Source of the DNA: Erythrobacter dokdonensis DSW-74 | GTDB lineage: Bacteria > Pseudomonadota > Alphaproteobacteria > Sphingomonadales > Sphingomonadaceae | Assembly: GCF_001677335.1 (NCBI RefSeq) | Contig: NZ_LZYB01000008.1 | Coordinates: 62,001 to 126,000 of the forward strand | DNA: 64,000 nucleotides | Direction of reading: 5' to 3' | Shown: one piece after another, positions 52,195 through 62,000 of the stretch | Position numbering within the stretch: position 1 is the first letter of the stretch | How the letters are laid out: the number at the start of each line of letters is the position of its first letter | Made by a program: the position numbers and the translations under genes | The notes under the pieces: generated by a model | Database searches by the model: none | What the model was told of the DNA's origin: nothing | The model's input: only the letters and a program-made list of their open reading frames with translations

Positions 52195-52955
52195 CGGCCC
52201 TTCTCCTCGGCCAGTGTTTCTTGCGCCGCAGCGCTGTTTACGTCGACCAGAGTGCCCAGCATCTGCAGGTAGGCGACCAGCGCATCCATTTCGGTGACGC
52301 GGGCGGGGTCGCCGTCAAAATCCCTTATCTGGGCCTTCGGATAGCGTTCGGCCAGATCGCCTGCATCGGCATTGGGATCGGCCTGGGCGATCAGATCGGT
52401 CGCGGCCATTTCGATGTCGATGTCGCTATACGGCACGCCCACGCGACGCAGCGCGACAAGGGTGGCCGAAGGATCGGGTACATTGAGCTTCGTGTCGGAC
52501 AGGAAGCTGTAATTGGGCATTATGCTTTCCGGCACCACCGAGCGCGGCGCCTTTAGGTGCTGGACATGCCATTCATCCGAGTAGCGCCCTCCGACACGCG
52601 CCAGATCAGGCCCCGTGCGCTTTGAGCCCCACTGGAAGGGGTGATCATACATGGATTCCGCCGCGAGGCTGTAATGCCCGTAGCGTTCGACCTCATCCCG
52701 GAAGGGCCGGATCATCTGGCTGTGGCAGGTATAGCAACCCTCGCGGATGTAGATGTCGCGGCCCGCCTGTTCGAGCGGGGTATAGGGACGCATGCCCTCC
52801 ACCTTCTCGATCGTGTTGTCGATCCAGAACAGCGGAGCGATCTCCACCACGCCTCCGATCGCAACCGTGACGAAAGTCGCCGCGGCCAGCAGGGTGACGT
52901 TCTTCTCAAGCCGCTTGTGGCCTTCGAAGGGTTCCTTGCGCTTTTGCTCAGTCAT
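52191..52955 (-). CDS. ccoO: cbb3-type cytochrome c oxidase subunit II (CcoO), monoheme
   Basis: A 254-residue monoheme cytochrome c anchored by an N-terminal helix ([20 protein letters not shown]). The haem site CYTCH lies at 74 in [22 protein letters not shown], a signature of CcoO, and an axial Met is available in [19 protein letters not shown] and [19 protein letters not shown] complete the pattern. It carries electrons from CcoP to the CcoN active site. The gene follows ccoN after 25 bases and precedes ccoQ with an overlap. Confidence 0.96.
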   Translation of the reverse strand: MTEQKRKEPFEGHKRLEKNVTLLAAATFVTVAIGGVVEIAPLFWIDNTIEKVEGMRPYTPLEQAGRDIYIREGCYTCHSQMIRPFRDEVERYGHYSLAAESMYDHPFQWGSKRTGPDLARVGGRYSDEWHVQHLKAPRSVVPESIMPNYSFLSDTKLNVPDPSATLVALRRVGVPYSDIDIEMAATDLIAQADPNADAGDLAERYPKAQIRDFDGDPARVTEMDALVAYLQMLGTLVDVNSAAAQETLAEEKGR

Positions 52956-52980
52956 TGTTCGCGTTCCTTCTCGCCGGCGC

Positions 52981-54648
52981 TCATTCGGCCGGCTGCGCGG
53001 CGGGTTCGTGGAGGATCGGGCGGTCAGCTGCCTCGTCGTGGGCGGTGTCGCCCATCGGCGCCTCGGCGCGCTGCTTGCCCGCGATGGTCATCCAGATGTT
53101 GTAGGCCATGATGACCGCACCGGTGAGATAGAGGATCCCGCCGAAGGCCCGCGCGACATACATCAGGTGCAGCGCCGATACGGTGTCGACAAAGCTGTTC
53201 ACCAGATAGCCGTCCGAGCCGTATTCACGCCACATCAGGCCTTGGGTGATCCCCGCCACCCACATGCTCGCGGCGTAGAACACGATGCCGAGCGTCGCGA
53301 GCCAGAAGTGCCAGTTGATCATCCGCAGCGAATAGAGACGCTCCTTCTGCCACAGGCGCGGCACGAGGTAGTAGACGCAGGCAAAGGTGATCATCCCGTT
53401 CCATCCGAGCGCGCCGGAGTGGACGTGACCGATGGTCCAGTCAGTATAGTGCGACAGGCTGTTGACCGCCTTGATCGACAGCATGGGACCTTCGAAGGTG
53501 CTCATGCCGTAGAAGGCGAGCGCGAGGACCATCATGCGGATGATGGGATCGGTACGCACCTTGTCCCAAGCGCCGTTCAGGGTCATCAGACCATTGATCA
53601 TCCCGCCCCAGCTGGGCATCCACAGCATGATCGAGAACACCATGCCCAGCGTCTGGGCCCAATCGGGAAGCGCCGTGTAGTGGAGGTGGTGCGGACCTGC
53701 CCAGATGTACAGGAAGATCAGCGACCAGAAGTGGATGATCGACAGGCGATAGGAATAGACCGGCCGCCCTGCCTGCTTGGGAACGAAGTAATACATCATC
53801 GCCAGAAAACCGGCGGTCAGGAAGAAACCCACGGCGTTATGGCCGTACCACCACTGGGTCAGGGCATCTTGCACACCCGCGAATGCCGAGTAGCTGCGGC
53901 TGCCCAGGAAGCTCACCGGCACTGCAAGATTGTTTACGACGTGCAGCATCGCGATGGTCACGATGAAGGCAAGGTAGAACCAGTTCGCCACGTAGATATG
54001 CGGTTCATGGCGGCGCAGGATGGTGCCGACGAAGACTGCGAGATAGGCCAGCCAAACAATCGTCAGCCACAGGTCGACATACCATTCGGGTTCGGCATAT
54101 TCCTTGGACTGGGTGATTCCGAGCAGGTAGCCGGTCGCGGCCAGCACAATGAACAGCTGGTAGCCCCAGAACACGAAGCGGGCCATCCCGGGAAAGGCCA
54201 GGGTGGTCCGGCAGGTGCGCTGCACCACATAGAAGCTTGTTGCCAGCAGTGCGTTACCACCGAAGGCGAAGATCACGGCCGAGGTGTGCAGCGGGCGTAC
54301 GCGTCCGAAATTGAGATAGGGTTCGAGATTGAGGTCTGGAAAGGCGAGCTGTGCGGCGATGAACACGCCCGCCAGCAGCCCGGAAAGGCCCCAGAACATG
54401 GTCGCAATCACGCCCCAGCGCACAACGTCATCATCATAGCGCGAAGGTCCGGGAGGCATCTTGAAGATGCTCTGGGCCTTGGCCAGCGGGTCGTAGGTGC
54501 CCAGCGTGGCGATAATGAGGATTACCGCCACCAGCGCGACGATCCCCATGTGAATGGCAAACCCGCTGTCCGGGGTAAGCGCAATGGCACTAATGGCCGC
54601 GAGCAGGACAAGCGCCCATACCCCCAGCCGTCTGACGACTGCTTCCAT
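52981..54648 (-). CDS. ccoN: cbb3-type cytochrome c oxidase subunit I (CcoN)
   Basis: A 555-residue polytopic membrane protein, the catalytic subunit of high-affinity cbb3 oxidase, which reduces O2 at a haem b3-CuB site. His-containing helices match the family: [40 protein letters not shown] (the CuB/active-site Tyr-His region), [19 protein letters not shown], and [16 protein letters not shown]. The N-terminus has extra helices before the core, as in other alphaproteobacterial CcoN. A perfect FNR box lies 55-68 bases upstream of the ATG, so the ccoNOQP-GHIS run should be induced when oxygen is low. Confidence 0.97.
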   Translation of the reverse strand: MEAVVRRLGVWALVLLAAISAIALTPDSGFAIHMGIVALVAVILIIATLGTYDPLAKAQSIFKMPPGPSRYDDDVVRWGVIATMFWGLSGLLAGVFIAAQLAFPDLNLEPYLNFGRVRPLHTSAVIFAFGGNALLATSFYVVQRTCRTTLAFPGMARFVFWGYQLFIVLAATGYLLGITQSKEYAEPEWYVDLWLTIVWLAYLAVFVGTILRRHEPHIYVANWFYLAFIVTIAMLHVVNNLAVPVSFLGSRSYSAFAGVQDALTQWWYGHNAVGFFLTAGFLAMMYYFVPKQAGRPVYSYRLSIIHFWSLIFLYIWAGPHHLHYTALPDWAQTLGMVFSIMLWMPSWGGMINGLMTLNGAWDKVRTDPIIRMMVLALAFYGMSTFEGPMLSIKAVNSLSHYTDWTIGHVHSGALGWNGMITFACVYYLVPRLWQKERLYSLRMINWHFWLATLGIVFYAASMWVAGITQGLMWREYGSDGYLVNSFVDTVSALHLMYVARAFGGILYLTGAVIMAYNIWMTIAGKQRAEAPMGDTAHDEAADRPILHEPAAQPAE

Positions 54649-54702
54649 AATATTCTTCCCTTCCGTCGGCCGCTTCTTAGCGTGCCCCCGTGATCCCTGT
54701 TG

Positions 54703-54716
54703 TTGATCTAAATCAA
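54703..54716. promoter_or_regulatory. FNR/FixK box upstream of ccoN
   Basis: TTGATCTAAATCAA is a perfect TTGAT-N4-ATCAA site between ccoN and the regulator gene. On the minus strand a TAAGAA hexamer follows 23 bases on, suitable for a class II activated promoter of ccoN. Confidence 0.88.
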
Positions 54717-54723
54717 AAATGTG

Positions 54724-55464
54724 TCAGATTTTGGGTGTCAGGCTGGATGGACTTACTGGCCGTCCGGCCAGTTTCGCCAAGGCTTTCACATCCGACAATG
54801 CGACTTTGGAACGACCTTCGGTCGCCAGCAGCCCAGCCTCCCGCAGTTCGGTGAGCTGTCGGCTCACTGTCTCGATGGTCAGCCCGAGACTGTCACCGAT
54901 ATCGCGCCGGCTCATCGGCAAAGCGAAGGCGCAGGCGCCATCGGTGCAACCGGCAAGCCGCTCTGCCATCGACACGAGGAAATCGGCAATCCGCTGCTGT
55001 GCCGACTTGTGACCCATCTGCATCATCCGCGTGCGGCTGCGATGAAGCGCCTGCAGGCTCCGCGCTAGCACCGAGCGCAGCACCGCAGGATCGCTTTGGG
55101 CGATGTCGAGGAAGCGCTCAGCGGGAAACACCACGATGTCGCAATCGGTAAGCGCCACGAGACGAAAATCGCCGTCGCTCTGGCGTAGCACCGAAATCAT
55201 GTCCCCGCCGAAATGGAAGGCAAGAACCTGCCCCGTCGGCGCGTCGGCTACCGGCTGTGCAGCAAGCTTGGCCGAACCATGCGCGATGTAGACAAGTCGA
55301 TCCTCGAAGCGGTCTGGCGCCAGTTCTTCGCCCTTTGCAAGATGCAGGCAATAACCGATTGCGCACAACCGGTCGGCAGTGGGCTGGGCACCGGTGCCGA
55401 CCGGTAACGCATCACGGAAAGCTTCCATGCATTCTTGCCCGAATGATGTGCTGATCGTTGCCAT
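54724..55464 (-). CDS. Crp/Fnr-family transcriptional regulator
   Basis: A 246-residue dimeric DNA-binding regulator with a cNMP-type beta-roll (about 30-130), a long dimer helix and a C-terminal helix-turn-helix. The recognition helix ETVSRQLTELREAGLL has the Glu-x-x-Ser-Arg set that reads TTGAT half-sites, which agrees with the boxes nearby. FNR proteins sense O2 with a [4Fe-4S] cluster bound by Cys-x2-Cys-x5-Cys and a fourth Cys. Here the N-terminal cysteines are Cys12, Cys34 and Cys39 with another at about 107, so the spacing is not classical and the sensing mode is uncertain. The gene lies upstream of and in line with ccoN. An FNR box sits 38 bases before its ATG, so it may regulate itself. 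Confidence 0.9.
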   Translation of the reverse strand: MATISTSFGQECMEAFRDALPVGTGAQPTADRLCAIGYCLHLAKGEELAPDRFEDRLVYIAHGSAKLAAQPVADAPTGQVLAFHFGGDMISVLRQSDGDFRLVALTDCDIVVFPAERFLDIAQSDPAVLRSVLARSLQALHRSRTRMMQMGHKSAQQRIADFLVSMAERLAGCTDGACAFALPMSRRDIGDSLGLTIETVSRQLTELREAGLLATEGRSKVALSDVKALAKLAGRPVSPSSLTPKI

Positions 55465-55501
55465 GATGATGCGTCAATGAACGTGTCATGCGCAAACGTC
55501 T

Positions 55502-55515
55502 TTGATCCTGATCAA
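55502..55515. promoter_or_regulatory. FNR/FixK box between the regulator gene and ompW
   Basis: TTGATCCTGATCAA is a perfect TTGAT-N4-ATCAA site 38 bases from the regulator ATG and 99 bases before the ompW-like ATG. A CTAACG hexamer lies 22 bases downstream toward ompW, so it could drive ompW, the regulator, or both. Confidence 0.85.
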
Positions 55516-55613
55516 TGAGCCCGCCTCCTGCCTGCGGCTAACGGGCGGTCACAGGCAGCAAGCATCCTGGGTCGCGGAGGGCGGCCACTGCTGCCGTTGA
55601 AGGACGCGATAAT

Positions 55614-56291
55614 ATGAAGACTCTTCTGATGCTTGGCGGTGCAGCTCTGGCGCTGGCCGCGACCCCGGCAATGGCTCAGGACGACACCGATCGGGCCGGC
55701 AGTGTGCAGTTCAAGGTGCTCGGCACCGCCGTTCTGCCCGACGGAGCCATCACCGATGTGAATGTCGACCTCGTCGGCCTTCCGGCGAATACCCAGACCG
55801 AGGCCAACAACAATTTCGTTCCGACCATCGCGATCGAATATTTCCTGACCGACAATGTCTCGATCGAGACGATTGCCGGAACTACCCAGCATGATGTCGA
55901 TGCGGTTTCGGGGCTTCCGGGAGCTGAGCTGGTCTCCGATGCGCTGCTGCTGCCTGCGACGGTCACGGCCAAGTATCATTTCGACCTTGGCGGAGTGAAA
56001 CCCTATGTCGGCGGTGGGGTCGCCTATTTCATGTGGTTGAGCGACAAGCCGGGCGCTGCAACTATTCCGCTCGGCGTGACCGATACCGATCTGTCGGATG
56101 AGTTTGGTTTCGCGCTGCAGGCGGGTTTCGACGTGCCGCTGGGCGACAATGGCTTTGGCCTCACATTCGATGCCAAGCGCTATTTTATCGATACGACGGC
56201 GCGCTGGTTCGCGGGCAATACGCTGGCGATCGAAACCGAGCACAAGCTCGATCCCTGGGTGCTGAGCGCGGGTGTTGCCTACCGCTTCTGA
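55614..56291 (+). CDS. ompW: OmpW family outer-membrane protein
   Basis: A 225-residue outer-membrane beta-barrel with a cleavable signal peptide ([16 protein letters not shown] to PAMA). The fold matches Omp[17 protein letters not shown] at the N-terminus, [55 protein letters not shown], and a final LSAGVAYRF with C-terminal Phe. OmpW forms an eight-strand channel for small hydrophobic compounds. In E. coli its gene has been reported to respond to FNR, which fits the FNR box upstream here. A strong terminator follows. Confidence 0.9.
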   Translation: MKTLLMLGGAALALAATPAMAQDDTDRAGSVQFKVLGTAVLPDGAITDVNVDLVGLPANTQTEANNNFVPTIAIEYFLTDNVSIETIAGTTQHDVDAVSGLPGAELVSDALLLPATVTAKYHFDLGGVKPYVGGGVAYFMWLSDKPGAATIPLGVTDTDLSDEFGFALQAGFDVPLGDNGFGLTFDAKRYFIDTTARWFAGNTLAIETEHKLDPWVLSAGVAYRF

Positions 56292-56317
56292 GTCTGCTCT
56301 GTTCCTGCACAATAGCC

Positions 56318-56351
56318 AGCCCTGCCGGACCCGTTCCGGCAGGGCTTTTTT
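56318..56351 (+). terminator. Rho-independent terminator of ompW
   Basis: A perfect 12-base stem (AGCCCTGCCGGA with its complement) around a five-base loop is followed by six T, 27 bases past the ompW stop. Confidence 0.92.
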
Positions 56352-56442
56352 CTGCCGTGTCCGTCGCGGTGTTAGACCTTTGTCTCACAGCGCGGGGGCG
56401 TGTAGCATCCTATGCAAGAGGGGCAAAAAAGGGAGAGTCGTA

Positions 56443-58374
<1,932 letters not shown>

Positions 58375-58402
58375 GCAGATGCAGGAGGCCGGCGGGCGCG
58401 GG

Positions 58403-60178
58403 TCAGTGGACCTGCGCTTCGCCCGCACCGCGCGGAACGCGGATCGAATCCACCAGACGCGCGATCTCGCTCGGCGGTGCGGCGGTGATGCCTGATACGG
58501 CCGTAGCGACAGCGAAGTTGATCGCCATGCCAATGACGCCGATGCCCTCGGGCGAGATCCCGAACAGCCAGTTGGCAGCCGTGCTCGTATCGGGACTTAC
58601 CAGCTTGAACCAGACAATGTAGCCGAAGGTGAACGCAAGACCCGATACCATCCCGGCGATCGCGCCTTCTCGGTTCATGCGTTTGGAAAAGATGCCCATC
58701 AGGATCGCCGGGAACAGGCTTGCCGCCGCCAGCCCGAAGGCAAAGGCGACCACCTGCGCGACCCAGCCCGGCGGGTTGATGCCGAGATAGCCGGCCACCC
58801 CGATCGCTGCCGTCGCTGCCAGTCTTGCGGCCAGCAACTCGCCTTTTTCCGAGATCGCGGGCCGGAAGGTCTGCTTGAGCAGGTCGTGGCTGACCGCGGC
58901 CGAGATCACCAGCAACAGCCCCGCCGCCGTCGAAAGCGCCGCCGCCAGCCCGCCCGCTGCCACCAATGCGATGACCCAGCCCGGGAGCTTGCCGATTTCA
59001 GGGTTGGCGAGCACCATGATGTCCTGATCGACATAGACCTCGTTGGCATTGTCGGTGACGGGCGGATTGACGACCAGCCGCTCGCCCGAGGCGCCGGTCT
59101 CGCCGGTGAATTCGGGCTTGCCGGTAAAGGCATCCCCCTTGCGATACTGCATCACACCGTCGCCGTTCTTGTCGGCAAAGGCGATCAGATCGTTGCCCTC
59201 CCAGTTGGTGAACCATGCCGGTGCCTGTGCGTAGGCTTGCTCGTTGACGCTCTCGATGAAATTGAGCCGGGCAAAGGCGCCAACGGCGGGCGCGGTGGTA
59301 TAGAGCAGAGCGATGAAGATGAGCGCCCATCCCGCTGACAGCCGCGCGTCGGAGGCCTTGGGAACGGTGAAGAAGCGCACGATCACATGCGGCAGTCCGG
59401 CGGTCCCCACCATCAGCGCAAGCGTGATGCAGAACACGTCGATCATGCTTTTCTGCCCCGCCGTATAGGCGGCAAAGCCGAGACCGGTCAGCACCAGATC
59501 GAGCTTCTGCAACACGTAAAGCCCCGAAGCGTCACCGACCTTCGAGCCGAGACCGAATTGCGGCACTGGATTGCCCGTGATCATGAAGCTGAGGAAAAAG
59601 GCGGGCACCATATAGGCGAAGATCAGCACGCAGAACTGCGCGACCTGCGTATACGTGATGCCCTTCATGCCCCCCAGCACCGAATAGACGAAGACGATGC
59701 CCATGCCGATGACCACGCCAGTCGTGATGTCGACATCGAGAAAGCGCGAGAACACGATCCCCACCCCGCGCATCTGTCCGGCGATATAGGTGAAGCTGAC
59801 TAGGATCAGGCAGATTACCGCGACTACCCGGGCGGCCTTGCTGTAATAGCGCGTGCCGATGAAGTCCGGGACGGTAAACTGGCCGAACTTGCGCAGGTAA
59901 GGGGCCAGCAGCAACGCCAGCAGCACATAGCCCCCGGTCCATCCCATCAGGTAGACGGACGCATCGTAGCCTGTGAAGGCGATGATCCCGGCCATCGAGA
60001 TGAAGCTTGCCGCGCTCATCCAGTCCGCAGCGGTGGCCATGCCGTTGACCACCGGGTTGACCCCGCCGCCTGCTACATAGAACTCGCTGGTCGACCCGGC
60101 CCGGCTCCATATGGCGATGCCGATATAGAGCGCGAAGCTGGCACCGACGAAGAGATAGATCAGGCTCTGCGTGTCCAT
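58403..60178 (-). CDS. Sodium/solute symporter large subunit (VC_2705/ActP-like)
   Basis: A 591-residue SSS-family symporter with about 13 predicted helices. Visible landmarks are the N-terminal VVNGMATAADWMSAASFISM, FTVPDFIGTRYYSKAARVVAV, PHVIVRFFTV, and AGGLAAALSTAAGLLLVISAAVSHD, all of the ActP/PutP group. A hydrophilic loop of about 75 residues in the middle is longer than in E. coli ActP and, together with the partner gene of DUF4212 type 12 bases upstream, points to the two-component VC_2705 subfamily. Acetate or a similar short-chain acid is the likely substrate because acs lies next door. Confidence 0.88.
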   Translation of the reverse strand: MDTQSLIYLFVGASFALYIGIAIWSRAGSTSEFYVAGGGVNPVVNGMATAADWMSAASFISMAGIIAFTGYDASVYLMGWTGGYVLLALLLAPYLRKFGQFTVPDFIGTRYYSKAARVVAVICLILVSFTYIAGQMRGVGIVFSRFLDVDITTGVVIGMGIVFVYSVLGGMKGITYTQVAQFCVLIFAYMVPAFFLSFMITGNPVPQFGLGSKVGDASGLYVLQKLDLVLTGLGFAAYTAGQKSMIDVFCITLALMVGTAGLPHVIVRFFTVPKASDARLSAGWALIFIALLYTTAPAVGAFARLNFIESVNEQAYAQAPAWFTNWEGNDLIAFADKNGDGVMQYRKGDAFTGKPEFTGETGASGERLVVNPPVTDNANEVYVDQDIMVLANPEIGKLPGWVIALVAAGGLAAALSTAAGLLLVISAAVSHDLLKQTFRPAISEKGELLAARLAATAAIGVAGYLGINPPGWVAQVVAFAFGLAAASLFPAILMGIFSKRMNREGAIAGMVSGLAFTFGYIVWFKLVSPDTSTAANWLFGISPEGIGVIGMAINFAVATAVSGITAAPPSEIARLVDSIRVPRGAGEAQVH

Positions 60179-60190
60179 CGCGCTGCGCCC

Positions 60191-60526
60191 TCAGTCGTCC
60201 AGATCGTATCTGTGCTCGATCGCCCGCATCCGCACGACATAGATAAAGATCAGGATGATAAAGATGTATATCGAACCCTGCTGGGCGAACCAGAAACCCA
60301 GCGGATATCCGCCGATGCTGAACCGGTCGAGCACGTCGCGCAGCAGGATGCCTGCCCCGAAGGAACAGGCGAACCAGATCGTCATCAGCCAGGCCAGCAG
60401 TCGCAGGTTTGCGTGCCAGTAGGCGTCCTCGCGTTCATTGGTCGCCACGCCGGGCGACAGCTTCGCCGGACCCGACGCATCGCTCGGGTTCTCTTCGGAG
60501 CCGGGTGGCACAGGTTCATCCACCAT
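60191..60526 (-). CDS. DUF4212 small subunit of sodium/solute symporter
   Basis: A 111-residue membrane protein with two helices (LRLLAWLMTIWFACSFGAGI and FWFAQQGSIYIFIILIFIYV) separated by the PLGFWFAQQ motif characteristic of DUF4212. It ends in RMRAIEHRYDLDD. It is encoded 12 bases upstream of the large symporter, its usual partner, and is probably co-translated. Its N-terminal 35 residues are disordered and Pro/Ser-rich. Confidence 0.9.
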   Translation of the reverse strand: MVDEPVPPGSEENPSDASGPAKLSPGVATNEREDAYWHANLRLLAWLMTIWFACSFGAGILLRDVLDRFSIGGYPLGFWFAQQGSIYIFIILIFIYVVRMRAIEHRYDLDD

Positions 60527-60559
60527 GACTGCGCCTTGCGTCCATAATCATGCTTGCGA

Positions 60560-60997
60560 CTATTCCGCTGCCGTTGCGAAAGTGAAGCGAAGCGCCCCCG
60601 TCTCGATCACCAGCTCGCGCCTGTCTGCCGACAGGACGTAGCTTTTCGCGTCGGACAGGCTGCTCGCCATCTGGTCACCAAAGCTCGGATCGCGGCAAAG
60701 CGCACGCGTGCTGGCCACGGGGCCGATGTTGATCCGACCGGCCCCGTTTCGCGGCTTGCCTGCCGCCCACGATGCCCGCCCGCGGTTGCAATCGAGCTGA
60801 AGGGCAAGCAGGCCCTGCTCGCCGAAAGACAGGCGATGGTTTGCCTGCAACGCCCGGGTCAGGGTTGTGGTGCTGCCCGAAGTGTCGATCGCGACAAGCA
60901 GCCACTCGCTCCCCGTCAGCTGATGCGGGCTGGAACTGGTTGCGCAGGCCGTCAGCCCCAGAAGGGCGCCGCCCGCCACTAATGCCTTGCTGAGCAT
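60560..60997 (-). CDS. META-domain lipoprotein (HslJ-like)
   Basis: A 145-residue lipoprotein: the signal ends in LTAC with Cys18. The body follows META/HslJ order: LTGSEWLLVAID, HRLSFGEQGLLALQLDCNRGRASWAA, and INIGPVASTRALCRDPSFGD near the end, with the QLDCN segment replacing the usual GCN. META-domain proteins sit in the envelope, and HslJ relates to heat or novobiocin resistance in E. coli; the role here is unknown. It lies three bases after the next lipoprotein gene and is probably in the same transcript. Confidence 0.8.
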   Translation of the reverse strand: MLSKALVAGGALLGLTACATSSSPHQLTGSEWLLVAIDTSGSTTTLTRALQANHRLSFGEQGLLALQLDCNRGRASWAAGKPRNGAGRINIGPVASTRALCRDPSFGDQMASSLSDAKSYVLSADRRELVIETGALRFTFATAAE

Positions 60998-61000
60998 GGT

Positions 61001-61402
61001 CTATTCCCCTGCTGCCTCCATCATCGGCGGGGCCATGGTATCACCTTGCGGAATGGAGACCAGCGTGATCCCTTCAATGGTATCGATGATATTGCCACCC
61101 AGCGCTTCGGCAGATGCGCTATCCGGACAGCCGACGAGAATTGCACTGTCATCGAGATAATTCGAAGTCGCTGCGGCTTCGCCAAGATTGCGGCACGGAT
61201 CGCCCGCAGCTGGATAGCCATCGCCGAAGGCTCCCAGGCTATCGGGAAAGGCCGTGGCCACAGGCAAGGGGGACTCTACAACCGTGCCGCTTGCGGCGGC
61301 TTGTTCGGCGGCGGCCTCCTCGGCATTGCTACCTGCGGTATTGCCGCTGCATGCCGCCAGCGCCATGACACCAATCCCAACGGCGATCGCCTGAAATTTC
61401 AT
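61001..61402 (-). CDS. Small lipoprotein of unknown function
   Basis: A 133-residue predicted lipoprotein with lipobox LAAC (Cys18), then a Glu/Ala-rich linker ([13 protein letters not shown]) and a compact domain with two Cys ([16 protein letters not shown]) and [18 protein letters not shown]. The C-terminus is Met/Pro/Ala-rich. I do not recognise the family. The ATG at 61402 follows GGGAGGGAAGGA; the upstream in-frame extension has no signal peptide. It sits just upstream of the META lipoprotein. Confidence 0.8.
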   Translation of the reverse strand: MKFQAIAVGIGVMALAACSGNTAGSNAEEAAAEQAAASGTVVESPLPVATAFPDSLGAFGDGYPAAGDPCRNLGEAAATSNYLDDSAILVGCPDSASAEALGGNIIDTIEGITLVSIPQGDTMAPPMMEAAGE

Positions 61403-61485
61403 CGTCCTTCCCTCCCTTTTGTCGACAGCGCCGGAAGGTAACTTAGACAAGGACGGGCTGGCAATCGCTCGGCCCAACTCCATGC

Positions 61486-61520
61486 AAAAAGGCCGCCGGG
61501 CATGAAACCCGGCGGCCTTT
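61486..61520 (-). terminator. Rho-independent terminator, bidirectional form
   Basis: A perfect GGCCGCCGGG stem with a seven-base loop, extended by A-T pairs, is followed by five T on the minus strand, 25 bases beyond the 100-residue protein's stop. The other side has only three T. Confidence 0.88.
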
Positions 61521-61544
61521 CGATAATCCGCGAGGGAAGGGCTA

Positions 61545-61847
61545 TCAGCCTTCGCGATGACCGGCCAGCGGCATCGCGCCGAACGCGCCCGCATTGACGG
61601 TGCCTGTCAGCTGGTCGCCGTTGACGGTCGCTTCGCAGTCGAGCGTCATCGGCATGGGCACGGTCATGTTCATCTTCCAGGTCAGGGTGTCGCCGTCGAT
61701 CTTGCCATCGACCACGTCCATGGAGCCCAGGCTGCCGACCAGCGAACCGGTGAAGCTGTCACCATCACCCGGAACCACGGTGAAGGTGCCATTCTGATCG
61801 CCCATCGGGCTCTTGACCACGGCCTTGTAGGTACCTGCAACAGACAT
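61545..61847 (-). CDS. Small conserved-looking protein of unknown function
   Basis: A 100-residue protein without signal peptide or membrane helix. Its sequence is a run of short beta strands with Gly/Asp turns: [51 protein letters not shown]. That resembles small antiparallel beta-barrel or lipocalin-like cytoplasmic proteins. One Cys and several Met residues are present. The ATG is preceded by AAGGAG at good spacing, and a strong terminator follows, so it is a single-gene unit with good expression signals. I cannot name a family. Confidence 0.78.
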   Translation of the reverse strand: MSVAGTYKAVVKSPMGDQNGTFTVVPGDGDSFTGSLVGSLGSMDVVDGKIDGDTLTWKMNMTVPMPMTLDCEATVNGDQLTGTVNAGAFGAMPLAGHREG

Positions 61848-62000
61848 AATTCAACTCCTTGTCATTCTTCCCGGCGAGTGTCGCCCGGAAAAGGGAAACC
61901 CGTGTGACAGGACCCTCCCGTCCACCCGAATAGGTTGTGTTATTTACACTTATGTCAGCGCGCTTCAACCGGATTCCGGCTGTGGCGCGCTGATCCAGGC

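Noticed and set aside
52792-54693. 633-residue plus-strand frame opposite ccoN and ccoO
   Set aside because: Antisense shadow of two certain genes.
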